Positions 15,044-16,624 of a stretch of 16,624 nt of DNA are shown here, one piece after another; position 1 is the first letter of the stretch, and each line of letters starts with the position of its first letter. Source of the DNA: an uncultured Clostridia bacterium. GTDB taxonomy: Bacteria; Bacillota; Clostridia; TANB77; CAG-508. The stretch spans positions 1 through 16,624 of the forward strand of contig CANQXC010000087.1 of the NCBI GenBank assembly GCA_947627785.1, read 5' to 3'. Both the position numbers and the translations under genes were made by a program. The notes below the pieces were generated by a model, which saw only the letters and a program-made list of their open reading frames with translations, searched no databases and was not told the origin of the DNA.

Positions 15044-15208
15044 AAAATTCATTCCTTTCATTTAATAGACTAAAAGTCTTTAAAAATAGTATTTGCCAAG
15101 AAATAGAAAATATGTATTTTTAATACAACAAATTATAAAAAGTATTGAAAATACATTTTTTAAGAATCCAAATTATTATAACATTATAAATAATTACAAA
15201 AGAATACA

Positions 15209-15237
15209 TTGTAAAGTTATATAAAAAATAGTATAAT
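15209..15237 (+). promoter_or_regulatory. dxr promoter
   Basis: TTGTAA (15209-15214), 17 bases, TATAAT (15232-15237). Predicted start is near 15244 and the leader about 39 bases. It lies in the 239-base gap between the divergent genes; the rest of that gap is AT-rich with nothing else I can call. A minus-strand TATAAT (15132-15137) might serve the helical-protein gene but lacks a good -35. Confidence 0.7.
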
Positions 15238-15282
15238 TGCTAAGAGGGGAAAAAGTATATTTATAAGAATAAGGAGATATTT

Positions 15283-16425
15283 ATGAAGAATGTAGCAATA
15301 TTTGGTTCAACAGGTTCAATTGGAGAAAGCACTTTAAATGTAATAAGAGAAAATAGAAGCTTATTTAATGTGGTAACTTTAGTAGCAGGTAAAAACATAG
15401 AAAAGCTAGTAAAACAAATTGAAGAATTTAATCCTAAAAATGTTTACATTATAGATAAAGAAAATGCAGAAACGTTAAAATCAAAATATAAAGATATTAA
15501 CGTATTTTACGGAGAAGAAGGAATGGAGGAAATTTCTAACCTACAGGATTTTGATATTTCAGTTTCTGCATTAGTTGGTGTAGCTGGTCTTAAGCCAACA
15601 TATAATATGATAAAAAATGGAAAAACAGTTGCACTTGCAAATAAAGAGGTTTTAGTTGCAGGTGGAGAATTAGTAATGGAAACAGCAAAAAAAAGTGGAG
15701 CTAGATTATTAACAGTTGATAGCGAACATAGTGCAATTATGCAATGCTTAAATGGAGAAGAAAATAATAAGATAGATAAAATTTTGCTAACAGCATCTGG
15801 AGGACCATTTTTTGATAAAGAGATAACAGATAAAATTACAGTAGAAGAGGCATTAAATCATCCTACATGGAATATGGGAAAAAAGGTTACAATTGATTCT
15901 TCAACAATGATGAATAAAGGCTTTGAAGTTATAGAAGCAAAATGGTTATTTAATGTAGAACCAAATCAAATTGAAGTAGTTGTTCATAGAAAAAGTTTAG
16001 TACATTCAATGGTTCAGTTTAAAGATGGCACAATTATGGCAAATATAGGACCTAAATCTATGCAAATACCAATAGCGTATGCTTTAAACTATCCAAATAG
16101 ACTATCAAACAACATAGAAAAATTAGACTTGTTTAAAGTAGCAGATTTGAAATTTGAAAAGCCAGATTTAGATAAATTCAAATGTTTGAAATTGGCATAT
16201 ATAGCTACGGAAAAAGGACATTGCTATCAGGTTATTTTAAATGCTGCAAATGAAATATTAGTAGAAGCATTTTTAAATAGAAAGATAAAATATACTGATA
16301 TTCCAAAAGGAATAGAAAAAATGCTAAACTCTTATGAAAAGATAGAGTTAAATACAGTTGAAGAAATTTTAGAGTTTGATAAAGAAGTAAAGACAAAAAC
16401 AAAAGAATATTTAAAACTAACATAG
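15283..16425 (+). CDS. dxr: 1-deoxy-D-xylulose 5-phosphate reductoisomerase
   Basis: 380 residues, the usual length; AAGGAGAT (15271-15278) precedes the ATG. It converts 1-deoxy-D-xylulose 5-phosphate to 2-C-methyl-D-erythritol 4-phosphate using NADPH and a divalent metal, the first committed step of MEP isoprenoid synthesis, in the cytoplasm. The NADPH-binding motif is GSTGSIGEST (8-17), then ANKEVLVAGG. Metal ligands are D146 and E148 (VDSEHSA) and E215 (NKGFEVIEA). The substrate loop HPTWNMGKKVTIDSST and the VHRKSLVHSMVQF segment are intact. The C-terminal helical domain carries NAANEILVEAFL. The frequent neighbours cdsA and uppS are not upstream here, so the gene has its own promoter. Nothing is truncated. 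Confidence 0.97.
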   Translation: MKNVAIFGSTGSIGESTLNVIRENRSLFNVVTLVAGKNIEKLVKQIEEFNPKNVYIIDKENAETLKSKYKDINVFYGEEGMEEISNLQDFDISVSALVGVAGLKPTYNMIKNGKTVALANKEVLVAGGELVMETAKKSGARLLTVDSEHSAIMQCLNGEENNKIDKILLTASGGPFFDKEITDKITVEEALNHPTWNMGKKVTIDSSTMMNKGFEVIEAKWLFNVEPNQIEVVVHRKSLVHSMVQFKDGTIMANIGPKSMQIPIAYALNYPNRLSNNIEKLDLFKVADLKFEKPDLDKFKCLKLAYIATEKGHCYQVILNAANEILVEAFLNRKIKYTDIPKGIEKMLNSYEKIELNTVEEILEFDKEVKTKTKEYLKLT

Positions 16426-16624
16426 CCTGCATAAGAAAAAGTTTCTCGTGATGTAATAATAATGCTTTTATAAAATTAATATATATTATTAATATAAAGT
16501 CACAAAAATTAAAAAGTTTATATAAAATAAAGAGATAAATAAATTGAATTGACAATTAACAAGTTTACGTAAAAAAAGTCAGAACTTGTAGTAAAATGTT
16601 GAAAATGGTTGACTTTATGGGAAA
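16426..16624. other. Gene-free AT-rich end of the window
   Basis: 199 bases after dxr without a convincing gene or terminator. It contains the AT-rich palindromic stretch AATTAATATATATTATTAAT (about 16476-16495) and a 7-bp inverted repeat, ACAAGTT (16559-16565) with AACTTGT (16583-16589). A TTGACA at 16549-16554 lacks a well-placed -10, so no promoter is called. The next gene presumably starts beyond the window. Confidence 0.5.

Noticed and set aside
16549..16577. TTGACA as promoter for a gene beyond the window
   Set aside because: At 16-18 bases downstream there is only an A-run; the nearest TAAAAT is much too far.

Overview
The window is AT-rich (roughly 30% GC by eye), with strong Shine-Dalgarno sequences, TTG as well as ATG starts, TGA used as a stop (for example at 8269-8271), and housekeeping genes of Gram-positive type. 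This points to a low-GC Bacillota, most likely a Clostridia-like anaerobe. dxr indicates isoprenoid synthesis by the MEP pathway. I cannot name the genus.

Region 1 (1 to about 9670) is the downstream half of a Gram-positive type IV secretion (conjugation-like) operon, all on the + strand. It holds a 5'-truncated gene for a separate VirB4 N-terminal-like domain, a VirB4-like ATPase overlapping it by 50 bases, a large VirB6-like membrane protein, a membrane-anchored cell-wall hydrolase (lysozyme-like plus C39-like peptidase), a VirB8-like protein with apparently three NTF2-like domains, and a charged cytoplasmic protein I do not recognise. From the ATPase onward, the order VirB4, VirB6, hydrolase, VirB8 is that of the Tn916 orf16-orf15-orf14-orf13 module. 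No relaxase, VirD4-type coupling protein, integrase or tRNA attachment site is visible, so conjugation versus protein secretion cannot be decided here.

Region 2 (9680-10080) is a small self-contained unit: a good promoter wrapped in a 9-bp inverted repeat, a 73-residue membrane protein of clearly different base composition (about 45% GC), and two terminators. Its promoter and leader share a sequence block with the internal promoter in front of the VirB6-like gene, so the two may be co-regulated.

Region 3 (10128-16624) looks like ordinary chromosome: a secreted SH3-CAP protein, a Na+/Ca2+ exchanger, endonuclease III (nth), a patatin-like phospholipase, a ferritin-like helical protein on the minus strand, and dxr. 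Inside it, at 13834-14538, lies a second foreign-looking cassette: an unknown 176-residue protein driven by a textbook consensus promoter and closed by an 18-bp hairpin. No gap without a gene exceeds 300 bases, and no RNA gene, CRISPR array or insertion sequence was seen.
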